The position numbers were made by a program, and so were the translations under genes. This document shows positions 61,887 through 64,000 of a stretch of 64,000 nt of DNA, piece after piece; position 1 is the first letter of the stretch, and every line of letters begins with the position of its first letter. This DNA is from Kuafuiihalomonas sp964473255 (GTDB taxonomy: Bacteria; Myxococcota; Kuafuiibacteriia; Kuafuiibacteriales; Kuafuiibacteriaceae). Where the stretch lies: positions 25,880-89,879 of the forward strand of contig CAYYOT010000013.1 in assembly GCA_964473255.1 (NCBI GenBank). Reading direction: 5' to 3'. Under the pieces are notes generated by a model. The model searched no databases and had not been told where the DNA came from. It saw only the letters and a list, made by a program, of their open reading frames with translations.

Positions 61887-63805
61887 CGAGAGCCGAAGAT
61901 ACGGTCCAACAACGATTTTCGCCCGGCCGACGATGCGGGCGAAGCCGACTCGGCGGTGGCCGGCGCCGTGGGTGCGGCGGGCTGGGGCGGCTGCGAGGGC
62001 TGGTCGAAGTCGTCGTCGGTCCGCCGTTTGGCCATGCGCGCCTTGCGCTGCGCTTTGAGCTTCTCGAGAGCTTCGGCCGACGGCTTGCCCGTGAAGGTCG
62101 TGCTTCCCTTCGCTTCCAAGGCCGCCGGGGCCTCGGTGTTCGCGGCCTTCTGCCCGCTCTTGGAACTCGACTTCGCAGACGCCGCCTTCTTCTTTCTCTT
62201 CTTGCGGGTCGGGCGATCGCTCAGCAGCTCCGTAGCGTCGCCCGACGTCTTCTTCTTGCTTCGGCGCCGCTTCCGCTTGGCGCGCCGCTCTTCCCGCGGC
62301 GGGAGCCGGTCCGTTATCTCGGCCAAAAGCTCACCCTTCGAGTGATAGGTGATCTCGTCCTGAGAGCGATCCATCTCGGGACGAGCAATGATCACCACGC
62401 GCGCGTGATACTCGCGCTCCAATCTCAGGAGATCCGACCGGCGATAGTTCAGCATGTACTCGGCCGTCGAGCGATGCGTTCGCACCCGCACCTCACCGAC
62501 CCCACCCTGCGCCAGCCGAGTCTCGAGCCGACGTACCAGCGATAGCGAGTGTGACTCCGGAGTGCGCAACCATCCGGTTCCCGAGCATACGGAGCATCGC
62601 TCCTGAAAGGCTTTACGCATGCCCTGGCGGATACGCTGGCGCGTGAGAATGCAGAGTCCCTTGGAGTTGATGCGGGAGATCTTGTAGCGAGCCTTGTCCT
62701 CTTTGGCCGTCTCCGCGAGGACCTTCTCGACCTCGCGCTTGTTGTCGGTCTGCTCCATGTCGATGAAGTCGATGACGACGATCCCGCCAAGGTCTCGTAG
62801 CTTGAGCTGTCGGGCCGCTTCCTCGGCCGCCTCGCAGTTGGTCTTGAAGACCGTCTCCTCGTGGGTCCCCTCGCTGGTCATCGACCCCGAGTTGACGTCG
62901 ATGGCGACCAGCGCCTCGGTCTGGTCCACCACGATCGAGCCACCGCTGGGCAGCGACACGCGTCGTTCGAACGTCGCCTCGATCTGCTCCTCGACGTGGT
63001 AGTAGGCAAAGATCGGGATGGGGTCCTGATAGAGGTTCAGCCGGTCGACGTAGTCCGGCATCACCTGTTCGAAGTAATCGACGGCGGCATCGAACTCCTC
63101 TTTGGTGTCGATCCAGATTTCATCGATCTCTTCGTTGAAGTAGTCGCGGAGCGTGCGCGCCACGAGATCGGGTTCCGAATGCAGGATCGAGGGGGCGCGG
63201 GCCTTCTGAGCCGACTGCTGGACCTTCTGCCACTGCGCGACGACGTTATCGAGGTCGCGCTGAATCGCCGGTCGAGTCTGGCCGAGCCCCGCGGTCCGGA
63301 CGATGAAACCGCAGTTGTCCGGCTTCTTGATCTTTTGCGCCATCGTCTTGATGCGGCGGCGCATCTTGTCGTCCTCGATCTTACGGGAAATGCCGTTGGC
63401 GTCGCTGTCCGGCATCAGGACCGTGTAGCGCCCCGGGAGAGACAGGTACGTCGTGAGCGTCGCGCCCTTCTCGCCGACGGCGTCTTTGCCGACCTGGACC
63501 ACGATGTCTTGGCCTCGACGGAGCACCTCCGTGATCTTGGGCGAACCGTCGCCGGTCCATTTTCGGTAGAACTGGCTGGGAGCGACTTCGCTGAAGGGCA
63601 GAAAGCCCTGCTTGTGAACTCCAATGTCGACGAAGGCCGCTTCGAGCGAACCCTCCACGTTATGGACGACGCCTTTGTAGACGTTGCCCTTGAGGGTACT
63701 GCTTTCAGCTGCCTCGATGTCGAGCTCGATGAGCTCTCCGTCCTCCACGATCGCGATGCGCAGCTCGTTGTGCGCCGTCGCGTTGATCAGCATTCGAATG
63801 GTCAT
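61883..63805 (-). CDS. rng: Ribonuclease E/G
   Basis: A 640-aa endoribonuclease. S1 domain region: LKGNVYKGVVHNVEGSLEAA, FVDIGVHKQGFLPFSEV. The catalytic magnesium motif is VAIDVNSGSMTSEG, with DFIDMEQTDNKREVEKVL after it, and the zinc-link ERCSVCSGTGW. The C-terminal 120 residues are a Lys/Arg-rich then Pro/Ala-rich tail, longer than E. coli RNase G and shorter than RNase E. It matures rRNA and mRNA 5' ends. Confidence 0.95.
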   Translation of the reverse strand: MTIRMLINATAHNELRIAIVEDGELIELDIEAAESSTLKGNVYKGVVHNVEGSLEAAFVDIGVHKQGFLPFSEVAPSQFYRKWTGDGSPKITEVLRRGQDIVVQVGKDAVGEKGATLTTYLSLPGRYTVLMPDSDANGISRKIEDDKMRRRIKTMAQKIKKPDNCGFIVRTAGLGQTRPAIQRDLDNVVAQWQKVQQSAQKARAPSILHSEPDLVARTLRDYFNEEIDEIWIDTKEEFDAAVDYFEQVMPDYVDRLNLYQDPIPIFAYYHVEEQIEATFERRVSLPSGGSIVVDQTEALVAIDVNSGSMTSEGTHEETVFKTNCEAAEEAARQLKLRDLGGIVVIDFIDMEQTDNKREVEKVLAETAKEDKARYKISRINSKGLCILTRQRIRQGMRKAFQERCSVCSGTGWLRTPESHSLSLVRRLETRLAQGGVGEVRVRTHRSTAEYMLNYRRSDLLRLEREYHARVVIIARPEMDRSQDEITYHSKGELLAEITDRLPPREERRAKRKRRRSKKKTSGDATELLSDRPTRKKRKKKAASAKSSSKSGQKAANTEAPAALEAKGSTTFTGKPSAEALEKLKAQRKARMAKRRTDDDFDQPSQPPQPAAPTAPATAESASPASSAGRKSLLDRIFGSR

Positions 63806-64000
63806 TGCGCCTCCGGGAGCTGGGACGCCGCAAGCCGGTGCCGCCCTCGGGCGGTATCGAGTCCGCGAGCCGGGCCGCGAAAAAGTCGGGACGGGCGTGC
63901 GGGATCACCGTTCGGTCCATCGGCGTGTACGCCAACACCGCGCCCATCGAGCGTTCGGGGTCGGGATTCCGGGACCTTGGAAGCAAAGCGTCAGCTCCAC
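63806..64000. other. Region upstream of RNase G/E, no gene identified
   Basis: It holds the ribosome binding site of the RNase gene (GGAGG-like, reading on the minus strand). On the minus strand an open frame enters from beyond the window and stops near here. It is too short to identify; it may be the 3' end of an upstream gene. Confidence 0.4.

Noticed and set aside
63705..63986. Minus-strand open frame overlapping the RNase G/E start
   Set aside because: It overlaps the well-supported RNase N-terminus by about 100 bases and has Arg-rich, shadow-like composition.

Overview
The window looks like chromosomal DNA of a high-GC Gram-negative bacterium, most likely a myxobacterium-type member of Myxococcota. 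The evidence is a Ser/Thr kinase with zinc ribbons, an FHA protein, many lipoproteins with Asp/Ala/Gly/Pro-rich linkers, choice-of-anchor (ASH) and LamG lipoproteins, a zinc-ribbon/GYF/TPR protein like gliding-motility GltJ, and outer-membrane barrels. No ribosomal RNA or CRISPR array was seen.

Layout. 1-10.4 kb is mostly core: the kinase C-terminus, ffs-dnaX-ybaB-recR, tRNA-Ser(GGA), tadA with 2-oxoacid dehydrogenase E1 beta/alpha, a divergent E2, an FHA protein and rpsD. 10.4-22.2 kb is envelope and secreted functions: a DUF1501/haem-motif trio, a sulfotransferase with a GT2 glycosyltransferase, lipoproteins, a LamG lipoprotein frameshifted by a 14-bp tandem duplication, a DsrE-like protein, and a large vanadium-haloperoxidase-like lipoprotein.

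22.5-27.5 kb is a tightly coupled, visibly less GC-rich three-gene operon on the minus strand: a DUF559/Vsr-like nuclease, a winged-helix protein, and a 1067-residue protein carrying two P-loop ATPase modules, the second HerA-like. It is flanked by decayed pieces of what may have been one surface-protein gene (FG-GAP repeat on the left, sorting-tail-like fragment on the right). I infer a mobile anti-phage or DNA-processing cassette that I cannot match to a named system.

28.05-34.64 kb is a compact plus-strand biosynthetic cluster: a TauD-type oxygenase, a sedoheptulose-7-phosphate cyclase, an O-methyltransferase, a MysC-like ATP-grasp ligase, a MysD-like ATP-grasp ligase and a HAD-fold protein. 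The MysB/MysC/MysD trio marks it as a mycosporine-like amino acid (UV sunscreen/antioxidant) pathway, with a divergent N-terminally extended cyclase and unusual accessory enzymes.

34.7-50.2 kb holds small envelope genes, a frameshifted sulfatase, a Cys-rich copper-storage-like protein, a frameshifted RCC1-repeat gene, tRNA-Arg(ACG), a PspA-like pair, the GYF/TPR protein, an ASH lipoprotein, tRNA-Thr(CGT) and outer-membrane proteins. 50.2-63.8 kb is a run of minus-strand operons: acyl-CoA dehydrogenase with an upstream palindrome, an OmpA-like pair, a DUF58-transglutaminase-MoxR-TPR set, and RNase G/E with DUF2064, a PurM/SelD-like protein and rpmG.

Four genes (LamG, nuclease, sulfatase, RCC1) carry apparent frameshifts. 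Some may be real decay and some assembly indels; read-level checking would separate these. All assignments rest on reading the sequence; no database search was run.
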